From the NCBI GenBank assembly GCA_900772575.1, contig CAAHEN010000133.1, positions 1 through 45,223 on the forward strand: a stretch of 45,223 nucleotides of DNA. The letters run 5' to 3'. Of the stretch, positions 1 to 8,542 are shown piece after piece. The translations under genes and the position numbers were made by a program. Source of the DNA: Bacteroidaceae bacterium (GTDB lineage: Bacteria; Bacteroidota; Bacteroidia; Bacteroidales; Bacteroidaceae). The notes under the pieces are model-generated. The model did not search any database. It was not told where the DNA came from and saw nothing but the letters and a program-made list of their open reading frames with translations. How positions within the stretch are numbered: position 1 is the first letter of the stretch; each line of letters begins with the position of its first letter.

Positions 1-11
1 GAGTCCGACAA

Positions 12-99
12 GGAAGGTTGGGTGAGTGGCTGAAACCACCAGTTTGCTAAACTGACGTACGGGTTTACCGTACCGGGGGTTCGAATCCCCCAGCTTCCG
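12..99 (+). tRNA. tRNA-Ser (anticodon GCT)
   Basis: The sequence folds as a class II tRNA with a long variable arm. The anticodon loop TTGCTAA gives anticodon GCT, reading AGC/AGU serine codons. The T-arm contains GGTTCGAATCC, the acceptor ends in GCTTCC, and the discriminator base is G, as expected for serine tRNAs. One or two mismatches in the acceptor and anticodon stems are tolerated. It lies 9 nt upstream of a tRNA-Glu, so the two are probably co-transcribed. Confidence 0.93.
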
Positions 100-108
100 C
101 TCCGATAC

Positions 109-180
109 GGCGCTTTCATCTAATGGTTAGGATACATGCCTCTCACGCATGGTATACGGGTTCGATTCCCGTAGGCGCTA
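109..180 (+). tRNA. tRNA-Glu (anticodon CTC)
   Basis: This is a 72-nt cloverleaf. The anticodon stem-loop CATGC-CTCTCAC-GCATG gives anticodon CTC, reading GAG glutamate codons. The D-arm has CTAATGGTTAGG and the T-arm GGTTCGATTCC. The acceptor stem pairs GGCGCTT with AGGCGCT through two G-U wobbles, with discriminator A. A CTC isoacceptor is additional to the usual TTC glutamate tRNA. Confidence 0.92.
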
Positions 181-187
181 CAAGTTT

Positions 188-226
188 AAAGGGAAGAGCC
201 ATAAGGGCTGTTCCCTTTATTTTTAT
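188..226 (+). terminator. Rho-independent terminator of the tRNA pair
   Basis: AAAGGGAA-G-AGCC and GGCT-G-TTCCCTTT form a stem with a short loop, followed by ATTTTTATT. It lies 7 nt after the tRNA-Glu 3' end and should terminate the tRNA transcript. Confidence 0.8.
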
Positions 227-546
227 TCTTGATGTGAGCATCCATTTTATTCCCTTTGGTGCGCATATACTGGTTGGTACGCATATATATTGGTGATGTA
301 ATGGCGGGCAATTCCTGTCGGGGCTGGTGTGTAGCAATTAGGGGGCGTTGATGAAGCAGTGTGGATCGGGACGGGGCGGTTTCCAGTCTCCGTTTGGGCT
401 ACGAGAAAAATGCCGGTATGGAAGCATCATCTCGTTTATTATGGTTAACTTTGCAACTGTTTCCGGGGCATAGGCGCTGCCGGAAGGATTGAGGCACAAT
501 ACGAGGCTTCGAGCAATAAACGCAATAGATAAAATCAACTGTAAGT
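227..546. other. Intergenic stretch before ilvE
   Basis: Apart from the -7 promoter element at 446-453, I see no gene, tRNA or strong hairpin here. Short open frames on the minus strand lack family resemblance. Confidence 0.5.
446..453 (+). promoter_or_regulatory. Putative ilvE promoter (-7 element)
   Basis: TAACTTTG matches the Bacteroidetes -7 consensus TAnnTTTG. No clear TTG is seen at -33. It lies about 94 bp upstream of the ilvE start, implying an untranslated leader of roughly 85 nt. Confidence 0.5.
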
Positions 547-1566
547 ATGGAAAATCAGATTGATTGGGCAAATCTTTCATTCGGCTATATGCCCACCGAT
601 TATAATGTGCGTTGCTATTACCGCAACGGCAAATGGGGAGAAATCGAAGTGTGTTCCTCCGATACCATCAACATACACATGGCTGCCACCTGCCTTCATT
701 ACGGGCAGGAGGCCTTTGAGGGACAGAAGGCCTTCCGTTGTCCAGACGGCAAGATCCGCATTTTCCGTATAAAAGACAATGCAGAGCGCCTGCAAAGCAC
801 CTGTCGTGGCATCCTGATGCCAGAGGTTCCGACTGACCTGTTCTGTGAGATGGCTGAGCGCGTCATTCGTCTGAACGAGCGCTTCATTCCGCCCTATGAG
901 AGCGGAGCTGCCCTGTACATCCGGCCGCTGCTCATCGGTACGGGGGCTCAGGTCGGCGTGCATCCCGCCGACGAATACCTGTTCATGATTTTTGTCACAC
1001 CGGTGGGTCCTTACTTCAAGGGCGGCTTTGCCACAAATGACTATGTGATCATTCGCGAATATGACCGTGCCGCCCCTCTCGGTACCGGCACATACAAGGT
1101 TGGTGGCAACTATGCGGCCAGCCTGCGTGCCAACAAGATGGCGCATGACGCCGGTTATTCATGTGAGTTCTATCTTGATGCCAAGGAGAAGAAGTATATC
1201 GATGAATGCGGCGCAGCCAATTTCTTCGGTATAAAGGAAGGGAAATACATCACGCCGAAGTCTACGTCCATTCTCCCTTCCATCACAAACCGCAGCCTAC
1301 AGCAATTGGCCAAGGATTTGGGTCTGACGGTAGAGTGCCGCCAAATTCCGGAAGAGGAACTCGCTACGTTTGAGGAAGCTGGTGCCTGTGGGACAGCCGC
1401 TGTCATCAGTCCCATCCGCCGTATCGATGACATGGAAAACCACAAGAGCTATGTCATCTCGAAAGATGGAAAGCCCGGGCCCATCTCCACTAAACTATAC
1501 AACAAACTTCGCAATATCCAGTACGGCATTGAGCCGGATGTGCATGGCTGGATCACAGTGCTTTGA
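547..1566 (+). CDS. ilvE: Branched-chain amino acid aminotransferase
   Basis: This 339-residue PLP-dependent class IV (fold type IV) aminotransferase reversibly transfers the amino group between glutamate and the 2-oxo acids of leucine, isoleucine and valine in the cytoplasm. The region GTYKVGGNYAASL carries the PLP-binding lysine, and YIDECGAANFFGI, GACGTAAVISPI and the N-terminal HYGQEAFEGQKAF are family signatures. Length is normal for the subgroup of about 340 residues. The ATG at 547 begins MENQIDW, as is usual for the family. A lipoprotein gene follows 37 nt downstream and may be co-transcribed. D-amino acid transaminase is a related possibility, but the long form and motifs fit IlvE. 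Confidence 0.95.
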   Translation: MENQIDWANLSFGYMPTDYNVRCYYRNGKWGEIEVCSSDTINIHMAATCLHYGQEAFEGQKAFRCPDGKIRIFRIKDNAERLQSTCRGILMPEVPTDLFCEMAERVIRLNERFIPPYESGAALYIRPLLIGTGAQVGVHPADEYLFMIFVTPVGPYFKGGFATNDYVIIREYDRAAPLGTGTYKVGGNYAASLRANKMAHDAGYSCEFYLDAKEKKYIDECGAANFFGIKEGKYITPKSTSILPSITNRSLQQLAKDLGLTVECRQIPEEELATFEEAGACGTAAVISPIRRIDDMENHKSYVISKDGKPGPISTKLYNKLRNIQYGIEPDVHGWITVL

Positions 1567-1603
1567 TGCGAATGTGCCACATGGATTCAACCATACACAC
1601 AAA

Positions 1604-2485
1604 ATGAAAATGAAGACACTCACTCACAGCCTGCTCGCCTGCTTCGTCGCAGGCCTTGCGGGTTCCATGGCGGTCGGCTGCAACACGAAGTCGGATAAGG
1701 ACAAGGAGCTGGCCGAACTGCGACAGCTCGCTGAGATGGATCGTAAGGAAATGGAGAATCAGTATGCCGACTTTGCCGCACAATATGGCGAGATGAAGAA
1801 GGACATACGCGATGATTCACTTGTGGCACGTCTTGACGCTGAGCAGCGCCGTGCCCAAGGGTTGCTCGAAGAGTTGCGCAACCTGAAGACCAACAGCGCC
1901 GCCGAAATACTTCGCCTGAAGAAAGAGCTGGCCACTGTCCGGGCCGTCTTGCGAGACTACATCAGACAGGTCGACTCGCTCCAGCAGATCAACCAGACAC
2001 TGACCAACGAGCGGGATGCCGCACGTGCTGAAGCCGAGCGTACGCGCCAGGAGAATACATCAATCAACCAGCGCAATACGCAGCTATCCGAGCAGGTGGC
2101 TGTAGCTTCACAGCTTAATGCCACAGGCATCAGCATTGTCGGTACAAAGAAAAACGGTAAGGCGGCTAAGCGCAGCAAGGACATCACGCGCTTCACAGTC
2201 TCGTTCACCGTGACCCGCAATGTCACAGCCCGTACCGGCAACCGCACAGCCTATGTCCGTCTGCTCAAGCCGGGACAGGACGTGGTCAATGCTTCGGGTA
2301 CGTTCAACTATGAGAATAAGAGCATCGAGTATTCCGCAGCCCGCACCATTGAATACACCGGCGAGGAACAGCGCGTGACGCTCTATATCCCAGTCAATGA
2401 GTTCCTGAGTGGCGGTACCTACCAGGCTTTCATCTTTATAGATGGCCAGATGATCGGCTCTGGAACGATGGCGCTTAGTAAGTAA
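1604..2485 (+). CDS. Predicted lipoprotein with coiled coil
   Basis: The 293-residue product starts MKMKTLTHSLLACFVAG and has a lipoprotein-type signal ending AVGC, so the mature protein would begin at that cysteine and be membrane-anchored. Residues of about 35-160 are rich in heptad-like E/L/R/K/Q patterns (AELRQLAEMDRKEMEN, RLDAEQRRAQGLLEEL), predicting a long coiled coil. The C-terminal part (ITRFTVSFTVTRNV to the end) looks like a beta-rich domain. The frame stays open upstream through the end of ilvE, but the ATG at 1604 gives the signal peptide. The next ATG, at 1610, is an alternative. Function is not recognised. It resembles uncharacterised coiled-coil proteins of Bacteroidales thought to act in the envelope. 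Confidence 0.8.
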   Translation: MKMKTLTHSLLACFVAGLAGSMAVGCNTKSDKDKELAELRQLAEMDRKEMENQYADFAAQYGEMKKDIRDDSLVARLDAEQRRAQGLLEELRNLKTNSAAEILRLKKELATVRAVLRDYIRQVDSLQQINQTLTNERDAARAEAERTRQENTSINQRNTQLSEQVAVASQLNATGISIVGTKKNGKAAKRSKDITRFTVSFTVTRNVTARTGNRTAYVRLLKPGQDVVNASGTFNYENKSIEYSAARTIEYTGEEQRVTLYIPVNEFLSGGTYQAFIFIDGQMIGSGTMALSK

Positions 2486-2511
2486 GTCGGCAGAAACGAA
2501 CACAATAAGAA

Positions 2512-2550
2512 GGGAGGTTGGATCGCAAAACAATCCATCCTCTCTTTTTT
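2512..2550 (+). terminator. Rho-independent terminator after the lipoprotein gene
   Basis: GAGG-T-TGGAT pairs with ATCCA-T-CCTC around a 9-nt loop, followed by CTTTTTT. It ends the ilvE/lipoprotein transcript. Confidence 0.85.
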
Positions 2551-2671
2551 CATACTGGAACTTGTGGGAGAAATGGTCTCATCATCTCCGCCATTGCTCC
2601 ATGAAAGGCAGCCATACCAAGGCTATTAGAGTGGCTGTTGTTTCTTTTAAGAGAAAAACAGATGTGTCCTC

Positions 2672-2702
2672 TTGTCCAGCCAGAGAATTAGTTGTAACTT
2701 TG
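2672..2702 (+). promoter_or_regulatory. Promoter of superoxide dismutase gene
   Basis: TTG at 2672-2674 and TAACTTTG at 2695-2702 are separated by 20 bp, a full match to the Bacteroidetes -33/-7 arrangement. Predicted transcription starts near 2709, leaving an untranslated leader of about 130 nt before the ATG at 2841. Confidence 0.7.
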
Positions 2703-2840
2703 GAATTGAAACAATGCGGTGCATGCCCTTAGAACGGGGTTCCAATGACATGGACACCGCGTATGACGGGGAATATACCTTGTCATGTGCACAAACGAAG
2801 ACTGATAATTTCATGTTTCACTCTCAAAACTCTTTCACCA

Positions 2841-3440
2841 ATGAAACACAGAATGCCTCAACTGCCTTACGCCGCAGCGGAACTCGCTCCTAGACTGAGC
2901 GAGGAAACAATGAACTATCATTACGGGAAGCATTTGCAGACGTATGTGGACAATCTCAACAAGCTCGTCATCGGAACTTTGTATGAGGACATGGATCTCG
3001 AAGAGATTATCTGCAAGGCCTCAGGCCCCATATTCAACAATGCGGCTCAAGCGTGGAACCATGCGTTCTATTTTGTCGCCCTTACTTCCCAGCCATGTCC
3101 CATTGGCGATGGACTGGCGTCACGGTTGACGTCGGCGTTCGGCTCGGTACAGGCTTTCAAGGAAAAACTGCTTGCTGCTGCGGCAGCTGTCTTCGGGTCG
3201 GGCTGGACTTGGCTCGTGGCCGATGCAAATGGCTACCTCGATGTCGTCAGTACATCCGGTGCAGGCAATCCATTGACTGACGGGCTCTTCCCTCTCCTGA
3301 CTATCGATGTGTGGGAACACGCTTACTATATCGACTACCGTAATCGTCGTCCAGACTACCTCAAGGCCATTTGGGAACTTATTGATTGGCGTGTGGTGGA
3401 AAAGCGCCTGCTCTCAGGCGAATGCAACGTCTATATCTGA
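2841..3440 (+). CDS. sodB: Superoxide dismutase, Fe type (possibly Fe/Mn cambialistic)
   Basis: The 199-residue enzyme dismutates superoxide to oxygen and hydrogen peroxide in the cytoplasm. Metal ligands are visible: His in YHYGKHLQTYV, His in AAQAWNHAFYF, and Asp and His in DVWEHAYYIDYRNRRPDYL. The glutamine in NNAAQAWNH is typical of iron enzymes. Family experience with Porphyromonas and Bacteroides warns that these can also use manganese. The frame is open upstream of 2841, but MKHRMPQLPYAAAELAP aligns with the usual N terminus, so the ATG at 2841 is chosen. The gene is monocistronic, with its own promoter and a hairpin downstream. It fits an anaerobe that meets transient oxygen. Confidence 0.96.
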   Translation: MKHRMPQLPYAAAELAPRLSEETMNYHYGKHLQTYVDNLNKLVIGTLYEDMDLEEIICKASGPIFNNAAQAWNHAFYFVALTSQPCPIGDGLASRLTSAFGSVQAFKEKLLAAAAAVFGSGWTWLVADANGYLDVVSTSGAGNPLTDGLFPLLTIDVWEHAYYIDYRNRRPDYLKAIWELIDWRVVEKRLLSGECNVYI

Positions 3441-3484
3441 CCGCCTTCGTTGGACTGAGCCCACACGCTCATTTCGGAAATATT

Positions 3485-3552
3485 GCTAGCCGCCACAAGC
3501 TGCCTTTGAACACTCATGTGTTTTCGGCGATTATGTGGCGGCTAGCATTTTT
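3485..3552. terminator. Perfect 13-bp inverted repeat between convergent genes
   Basis: GCTAGCCGCCACA (3485-3497) is perfectly mirrored by TGTGGCGGCTAGC (3534-3546), followed by ATTTTTG on the plus strand. It sits between sodB and the convergent acyltransferase gene and probably terminates sodB. The 36-nt loop is long for a terminator. Confidence 0.6.
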
Positions 3553-3641
3553 GTATGTGGATGATGTCGTAGGAGAAAAGCTCCTTTAGAACTTCGCCCC
3601 ATGCAGAGTGGCGGGAATATAGGAGTGAGCCCCGAGTAGTC

Positions 3642-4757
3642 TCAATTACCAGTCTTCTCTACGAAGAAGTCTTCGAAGAAATCCATGGACTCTGGATGCT
3701 CCTTGACGAATGTGTCAATGTGTCGCATGCGCTTCTCAGCCAAAATCTCGTCGACAGCAATGAAAATACCGGTTTCCTCCACTTCCCCAAATTCGTGGTT
3801 GATGGCTGTGCCGAATACGCGCATTGTCGGGCTGAGTCCCATATAGGCATTGACAAGTGGCGGTATGTTGTAGCCCAGCTTGCGCACTTCAGTGTTGAGA
3901 ATATGGTAGTCGGCCTTGAAACTGTCTTCCTTGAAAAGCTTGCGGAGCTGTTCACGATCCGTGCCAATGCGAAGCGGCTCGGTCGGATAAACGAGCCGTT
4001 CCTTGTCGCCGAAGTGCTTGTCGAGGAAGTAGAGAATCATATCACGGGCCAAAGGGTTGAATGATGGGTACATTGTCATCTTGCCAAAGAAATACTTCAG
4101 TCCTGGAATGACAACGGTCAGTGCCCCCAGGCCGTCCCACAGATTGTCAAGGGCGAAGAGCCCCTTACTTTGCTTTCGTGTACTCTGGTATTCGAGTGTG
4201 ACAAATGAGCGGCCGAGTTCGACGGTCTCACGCAAGTATTCATTGATGAATTTCTCCGAGAAATGGAACATGTGGCCTGTGGCCAAGTGCGGTTGCCCGT
4301 CACTTTCAAATTCGATTTCCCGTCCGGGAAGAAAACGGTAGCCACCGAGAATCTGCTCGTCTTCCGGGCTCCATACGATGAGCTGGTAGTAAGGGTGGTC
4401 ACACGTGTCGAGCTCATCAAGATCCAGCGGTAATCCGGTACCTCCTCCTGCCGCTCTGAAGGCTATTTCACGCAGCCGGCCTATTTCACGCACCACATTG
4501 GGAGCTTGCTGGTAGGTGACCACATATATTTCATTGTTGCTCTTATTGGTTGAGCGCAACATGCGCTCTGGAGTGAGTTCGGCCTTAAGGATGTCCCAGC
4601 CTACAGGTTGTATGATATCTTCCATGGCAGGTTTGTCGGAGACATCGCAAGGCCGTGATAGCCTGTTATCGGCTGTACTGGCGGAGATGCCGCTTGGTTG
4701 GTTGGTGCGGCAGGACGGAGCGATGTACTCAGAGTTCATATACGATGTTTTGGACAT
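3642..4757 (-). CDS. glsB: GNAT-type N-acyltransferase, glycine-lipid synthesis (GlsB-like)
   Basis: The product is a member of the hemolysin/ornithine-lipid N-acyltransferase group (Acetyltransf_5). Family knowledge: in Bacteroides GlsB transfers a 3-hydroxy-acyl chain from ACP to the amino group of glycine, giving N-acyl glycine (commendamide). Seen here: the region from IIQPVGWDILKAELTPERML onward has the GNAT-like core, with LGGYRFLPGREIEF, ETVELGRSFV and KYFFGKMTMYPSFNP. The frame is 371 residues, but the conserved part begins near residue 45, where MEDIIQPV gives an alternative start at 4625. The longer start at 4757 overlaps the upstream acyltransferase gene by 29 nt, suggesting translational coupling. 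Its substrate is inferred from the pairing with the GlsA-like gene. An ornithine substrate cannot be excluded. Confidence 0.82.
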   Translation of the reverse strand: MSKTSYMNSEYIAPSCRTNQPSGISASTADNRLSRPCDVSDKPAMEDIIQPVGWDILKAELTPERMLRSTNKSNNEIYVVTYQQAPNVVREIGRLREIAFRAAGGGTGLPLDLDELDTCDHPYYQLIVWSPEDEQILGGYRFLPGREIEFESDGQPHLATGHMFHFSEKFINEYLRETVELGRSFVTLEYQSTRKQSKGLFALDNLWDGLGALTVVIPGLKYFFGKMTMYPSFNPLARDMILYFLDKHFGDKERLVYPTEPLRIGTDREQLRKLFKEDSFKADYHILNTEVRKLGYNIPPLVNAYMGLSPTMRVFGTAINHEFGEVEETGIFIAVDEILAEKRMRHIDTFVKEHPESMDFFEDFFVEKTGN

Positions 4758-5556
4758 AGGCCGCCCATTCGATGGGAGACCGCCGCTTGTCGAATGTCTG
4801 CCATGGTATGGGTTTGCCTATTTTTACGGTGAAAGTCTTGTGTCTGTTCTTGAACATCTCGTCCACGAGATAGAGCATTGCAATATTGAATTTGATGCCC
4901 AGTGCTTTGCTGATGTTGGCCAATCGGTAAAATGATGGAGAGTTGCTTCCACCGAAATGTATGGGGACAACATCACGCTGTGTCTCCACACTCTTGGTGA
5001 TGAATGTCTTGCTCCATGGCAGGTCGCGGATGATGCCATGTTGTTTGCGTGAGCATAATCCGGCGGGAAACATGATGATGTGGTCTTCGCTTTTGAACCC
5101 GGCCTCGACCATGGCAGGGAAGCGGCGGCTCTGATGCCCGACCTTGTTGATAGGAATGCACAGAGGGGCCAATCCGTGCAGGTTCATGAGCAAGTCGTTG
5201 ACAAGATACTTGATGCGGCCTTCGTAGGCCCCGCCAAGGATGGCGCCGAGTGCGACACCGTCTTGTCCGCCAAGCGGATGGTTGCTGACGAACGTATAGT
5301 GGCGGCCTGTGTCGGGGGCAGGCAGGTTCTCTAGGCCGTGAATGTCCAGTTTCATGTCGAGAAACTTCACGCAGTCATCGAGCCAAGGTATGCCCTGTTT
5401 GTCGCCCTCCTGTTCAAGAAAAGCGTTGAGCTCGTCTTGGTGGACAATGCGTTTCAGCCACGCGATGACGAAGCCCGGCACATATTTAGCCTTGGCACCA
5501 GCTTTGTCTTGTATGATTTGTTCAATATCTATTGTGAAAAACTTCTTGTCGTCCAT
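4729..5556 (-). CDS. glsA: PlsC-like O-acyltransferase, glycine-lipid synthesis (GlsA-like)
   Basis: This 275-residue 1-acyl-glycerol-phosphate acyltransferase-like protein is expected to add a second acyl chain to the hydroxyl of the N-acyl glycine made by its partner, forming the diacylated glycine lipid. The motif SNHPLGGQDG corresponds to the HxxxxD catalytic box of the family, and IIMFPAGLCSRK to the FPEG-like substrate motif with Glu replaced by Ala. VPIHFGGSNSP is also conserved. No signal peptide is visible. It is the first gene of a two-gene minus-strand operon, with the Bacteroidetes promoter motif just upstream. It was assigned through the combination of the HPLGGxD-type motif and the adjacent GNAT-type enzyme. 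Confidence 0.85.
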   Translation of the reverse strand: MDDKKFFTIDIEQIIQDKAGAKAKYVPGFVIAWLKRIVHQDELNAFLEQEGDKQGIPWLDDCVKFLDMKLDIHGLENLPAPDTGRHYTFVSNHPLGGQDGVALGAILGGAYEGRIKYLVNDLLMNLHGLAPLCIPINKVGHQSRRFPAMVEAGFKSEDHIIMFPAGLCSRKQHGIIRDLPWSKTFITKSVETQRDVVPIHFGGSNSPSFYRLANISKALGIKFNIAMLYLVDEMFKNRHKTFTVKIGKPIPWQTFDKRRSPIEWAAYVQNIVYEL

Positions 5557-5579
5557 GGTGGATTGCTCAAAAGTTAATG

Positions 5580-5587
5580 CAAATGTA
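5580..5587 (-). promoter_or_regulatory. Promoter of the glsA-glsB operon (-7 element)
   Basis: On the minus strand TACATTTG matches TAnnTTTG, with TTG roughly 15-16 bp upstream (spacing shorter than usual). It sits 24 bp ahead of the glsA start, so the leader would be short. Confidence 0.6.
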
Positions 5588-5839
5588 CGAATAAAAAATG
5601 CAATTCATCGGGGCGTAAAAAAGATTTTGCGCCCTTGGCCAGAAATATTAGCCGGAATGCAACATATGTGCGTCACTTTGGGGACTGTAGGGATTTCCTG
5701 AAGCGGCCCTGTGCCTTTCCCGCAGATTGGAGACCGGCGGCAGATGGCCGCCTCCTGTGTTTTGAACTTTGTCCATGCGGACTTTGCGTATCGAGAGAAA
5801 ATGCACGTCATCAAGCGGCCTTATGTCGTGTTTATTTCG
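5588..5839. other. Intergenic stretch between divergent glsA and folP
   Basis: No gene or RNA is recognised. Short frames on both strands look random. Promoter elements for the two divergent operons flank it. Confidence 0.5.
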
Positions 5840-5847
5840 TAAGTTTG
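5840..5847 (+). promoter_or_regulatory. Putative folP-cdaA promoter (-7 element)
   Basis: TAAGTTTG fits TAnnTTTG, but no good -33 TTG is present. It is about 115 bp upstream of the folP start. Confidence 0.4.
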
Positions 5848-5962
5848 CCGGGCCGTGAAAGACAAAATAGCAGCTCATATTCCGTCATGTAGCCCGCACG
5901 GTGGCGGTTCTGAATGCGGTCTTCTGCTTTCACAGCCTTGATATTCACGACATCAGTAAGCC

Positions 5963-6814
5963 ATGGCAGATTCCTATACCATCAATTGTAGCGGCAGGCT
6001 CATTAGTTTGGAGCGTCCAGCCGTCATGGGCATTCTCAATTTGACCCCAGACTCATTCTATGCGGGCAGTCGCCGGCAGACACCTGAAGATATAGCGACC
6101 CGCTGCCGTCAGATTGTGGCGGAAGGAGGTAGCATGATAGACGTGGGCGCTTATTCCTCACGCCCGGGGGCTGCCGATGTGTCCCAAGAGGAGGAAATGG
6201 CCCGCCTTCGTCTGGGGCTGGCCATCGTGAGGCGTGAGGCTCCGGGGATTGTTGTTTCGGTCGACACCTTCCGTGCCGATGTGGCGCACATGTGTGTGGA
6301 GGAGTATGGCGTCGATATCATCAATGACATTTCGGGCGGCATGATGGACAAGCGCATGTTCCACACCGTGGCTCGCTTGGGGGTGCCGTATGTGCTCATG
6401 CACATGCAGGGGACACCCGCTACGATGCAGGTAGCCCCTAGGTATGACAATTTGCTTAGCGATGTCTTTGTCTATCTGGCCGAGCGTGTGCAGAGTCTTC
6501 ACGATCGTGGTGTCAACGACATTATCATAGATCCCGGATTCGGTTTTGGAAAGCGCCTTGATGATAACTATGAGTTGATGGCCCACCTTGAAGATTTCAA
6601 GGAACTGGGACTGCCTTTGCTCGTAGGCATATCCCGGAAATCCATGATTTACAAACTAGTCGGCGGTTCGCCGGATACAGCCCTTAATGGGACGACAGCA
6701 CTCAACACGATTGCCCTGTTGAAGGGGGCCAATGTACTGCGCGTCCACGACGTCGCCGCTGCCGCTGAGACCGTTAAGATCGTCAGTGCGTTGACAGCAG
6801 CCGTTGCCAGTTAA
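5963..6814 (+). CDS. folP: Dihydropteroate synthase
   Basis: The 283-residue TIM-barrel enzyme condenses 6-hydroxymethyl-dihydropterin diphosphate with p-aminobenzoate in folate synthesis and is the sulfonamide target. Visible signatures are MGILNLTPDSFYAGS (pterin/phosphate loop), IDVGAYSSRPGA, SVDTFRADVA, INDISGG, DPGFGFGK and LLVGISRKSMI. Length is typical. The cdaA gene follows after 30 nt on the same strand, an arrangement common in Bacteroidetes, so they probably form an operon. Confidence 0.97.
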   Translation: MADSYTINCSGRLISLERPAVMGILNLTPDSFYAGSRRQTPEDIATRCRQIVAEGGSMIDVGAYSSRPGAADVSQEEEMARLRLGLAIVRREAPGIVVSVDTFRADVAHMCVEEYGVDIINDISGGMMDKRMFHTVARLGVPYVLMHMQGTPATMQVAPRYDNLLSDVFVYLAERVQSLHDRGVNDIIIDPGFGFGKRLDDNYELMAHLEDFKELGLPLLVGISRKSMIYKLVGGSPDTALNGTTALNTIALLKGANVLRVHDVAAAAETVKIVSALTAAVAS

Positions 6815-6844
6815 ACTCCACGCTTAAGCTATGATTCATAAGCC

Positions 6845-7615
6845 ATGATACACTTCGGTATTATAGACCTCATCGACATAGTCTCTGTCGCTTGGTTGCT
6901 CTACTATATTTACCGGCTGATGAAGGAGTCCAGCTCTGCCAATATCTTCTATGGCATCTTGGTATTCATCGTCGTTTGGATTCTTGTGACCCAGGTCTTC
7001 GAGATGCGCCTACTCGGGGGAATACTCAACCAGTTGGTCAATGTCGGTGCACTCGCACTGATCATCCTGTTCCAGGAAGAGATACGCCAGTTTTTCTCAA
7101 GCATAGGCACACGTCGTCGGGCCAATTTTCTCATCCGCTTCTTCTCAAAAAAACGCACCGACGGCACTCCCCACCGCAAGGAGATACTTCCTATCGTGAT
7201 GGCTTGCATGAGCATGAGCAAGCAGAAAGTCGGCGCGCTCATTGTCATCGAGCGCGAGGTGGGGCTCAATGAGATCATCCGCTCAGGCGACATCATCAAT
7301 GCAGATATCAACCAGCGCCTCATTGAGAACATCTTCTTCAAGAATAGCCCGCTGCACGATGGCGCCATGGTCATCAGCCACAAGCGCATCATGGCAGCTG
7401 GCTGTATCTTGCCTGTCTCCCATGACCTTGACATCCCCAAGGCGCTGGGACTGCGTCATCGCGCAGCTCTAGGCATTTCTCAGAAAAGTGACTGTCTGGC
7501 CATCATCGTCTCAGAAGAAACGGGCGGCATCTCCATTGCCAAGAATGGGCAGTTCCAGTTGCGACTCTCGGCCGAGGCTCTTGAGCGGACGCTGACTACT
7601 GAATGGGACGACTGA
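6845..7615 (+). CDS. cdaA: Diadenylate cyclase (c-di-AMP synthase)
   Basis: The 256-residue membrane enzyme joins two ATP molecules into cyclic di-AMP, a second messenger for osmotic and cell-wall homeostasis. The N-terminal 80 residues contain about three hydrophobic segments (VAWLLYYIYRL, NIFYGILVFIVVWILV, LVNVGALALIILFQ). The DAC domain shows the catalytic motifs SPLHDGAMVI (DGA) and LRHRAALGIS (RHR). Length and layout match the CdaA/DacA type. The YbbR-like partner often encoded beside cdaA in Firmicutes is not present here. Confidence 0.95.
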   Translation: MIHFGIIDLIDIVSVAWLLYYIYRLMKESSSANIFYGILVFIVVWILVTQVFEMRLLGGILNQLVNVGALALIILFQEEIRQFFSSIGTRRRANFLIRFFSKKRTDGTPHRKEILPIVMACMSMSKQKVGALIVIEREVGLNEIIRSGDIINADINQRLIENIFFKNSPLHDGAMVISHKRIMAAGCILPVSHDLDIPKALGLRHRAALGISQKSDCLAIIVSEETGGISIAKNGQFQLRLSAEALERTLTTEWDD

Positions 7616-7772
7616 CAGGCGTCCTTGTTTTAGACCGTCGGTGTGGCTTTATGCCCTAGGTGGCAGCTGTCCGGCAGTTCTGTACTGGCGGGGCCGTTCC
7701 TCCACCAGCCTCTTCTCCACATGCACACTCAAAAAAACATATGAGGTTGTTTCGCGTTTCGTCCAATTGCAT

Positions 7773-7780
7773 TATCTTTG
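7773..7780 (+). promoter_or_regulatory. Promoter of psd-pssA operon (-7 element)
   Basis: TATCTTTG matches TAnnTTTG. T-rich sequence lies upstream, with only a loose -33 match. It is 52 bp before psd. Confidence 0.6.
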
Positions 7781-7832
7781 CAGAAGCAATATATAATACA
7801 CAACACACGCAATACCGGGAAACAACCGCATA

Positions 7833-8540
7833 ATGGGAAAAATCCAGAAGATAAAGAAAGCTCGACTGCATAGAGAGGGTACCACGACGCTGTATCTCAG
7901 TCTCGTGGTATTGCTCCTTGTCAACGGCCTACTCTATTACCAACTGAAGGACGTCACGCTGATTCCTTTCTACCTTGTACTGGCTGTGACCATAATTCTT
8001 TACCTGACCATTGTCAATTTCTTCCGCTGTCCCATCCGCATCTTCAATGGCGAGACGTCCAATACTGTCGTGGCTTCTGCCGATGGCAAAGTTGTTGTCG
8101 TGGAAGAGGTGGAAGAGAACGAATATTTCCGCGATCGCCGTCTGATGGTTTCGATCTTCATGTCTGTCACCAATGTACATGCCAATTGGTTCCCGGTAGA
8201 AGGCATCGTCAAGAAGGTGGAGCACCATGATGGAAACTTCCACAAGGCTTGGTTGCCGAAAGCCAGCACAGAGAACGAGCGATCAACCATTGTCATACAG
8301 ACGCCTTCGGGCCAAGAGGTGCTTGTGCGCCAAGTGGCCGGTGCAGTGGCTCGCCGTATTGTGACCTATGCGCATGTCGATGAGGAATGCTTCATCGATG
8401 AGCACTTGGGGTTCATAAAGTTCGGTTCGCGTGTAGATGTCTACCTACCGACAGACTCCGAAGTGCTTGTCAGCATCGGGCAGAAAACCATCGGGAACCA
8501 GACCGTCATTGCCCGGCTCAGTGGTAAACAGCAGTCTTAG
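7833..8540 (+). CDS. psd: Phosphatidylserine decarboxylase
   Basis: This 235-residue pyruvoyl-dependent membrane enzyme converts phosphatidylserine to phosphatidylethanolamine. The N-terminal region has two hydrophobic segments. VFMS-type and histidine motifs appear in SIFMSVTNVHANWFPVEG, and the self-cleavage site is the Gly-Ser in FIKFGSRVDVYLP, which generates the pyruvoyl group from Ser. It is of the short PSD-A type. The next gene, pssA, starts 2 nt after the stop and makes its substrate, so the two form a compact operon. Confidence 0.96.
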   Translation: MGKIQKIKKARLHREGTTTLYLSLVVLLLVNGLLYYQLKDVTLIPFYLVLAVTIILYLTIVNFFRCPIRIFNGETSNTVVASADGKVVVVEEVEENEYFRDRRLMVSIFMSVTNVHANWFPVEGIVKKVEHHDGNFHKAWLPKASTENERSTIVIQTPSGQEVLVRQVAGAVARRIVTYAHVDEECFIDEHLGFIKFGSRVDVYLPTDSEVLVSIGQKTIGNQTVIARLSGKQQS

Positions 8541-8542
8541 TT

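Noticed and set aside
577..1146. 189-residue minus-strand frame inside ilvE
   Set aside because: A shadow of ilvE, without a recognisable domain or start context.
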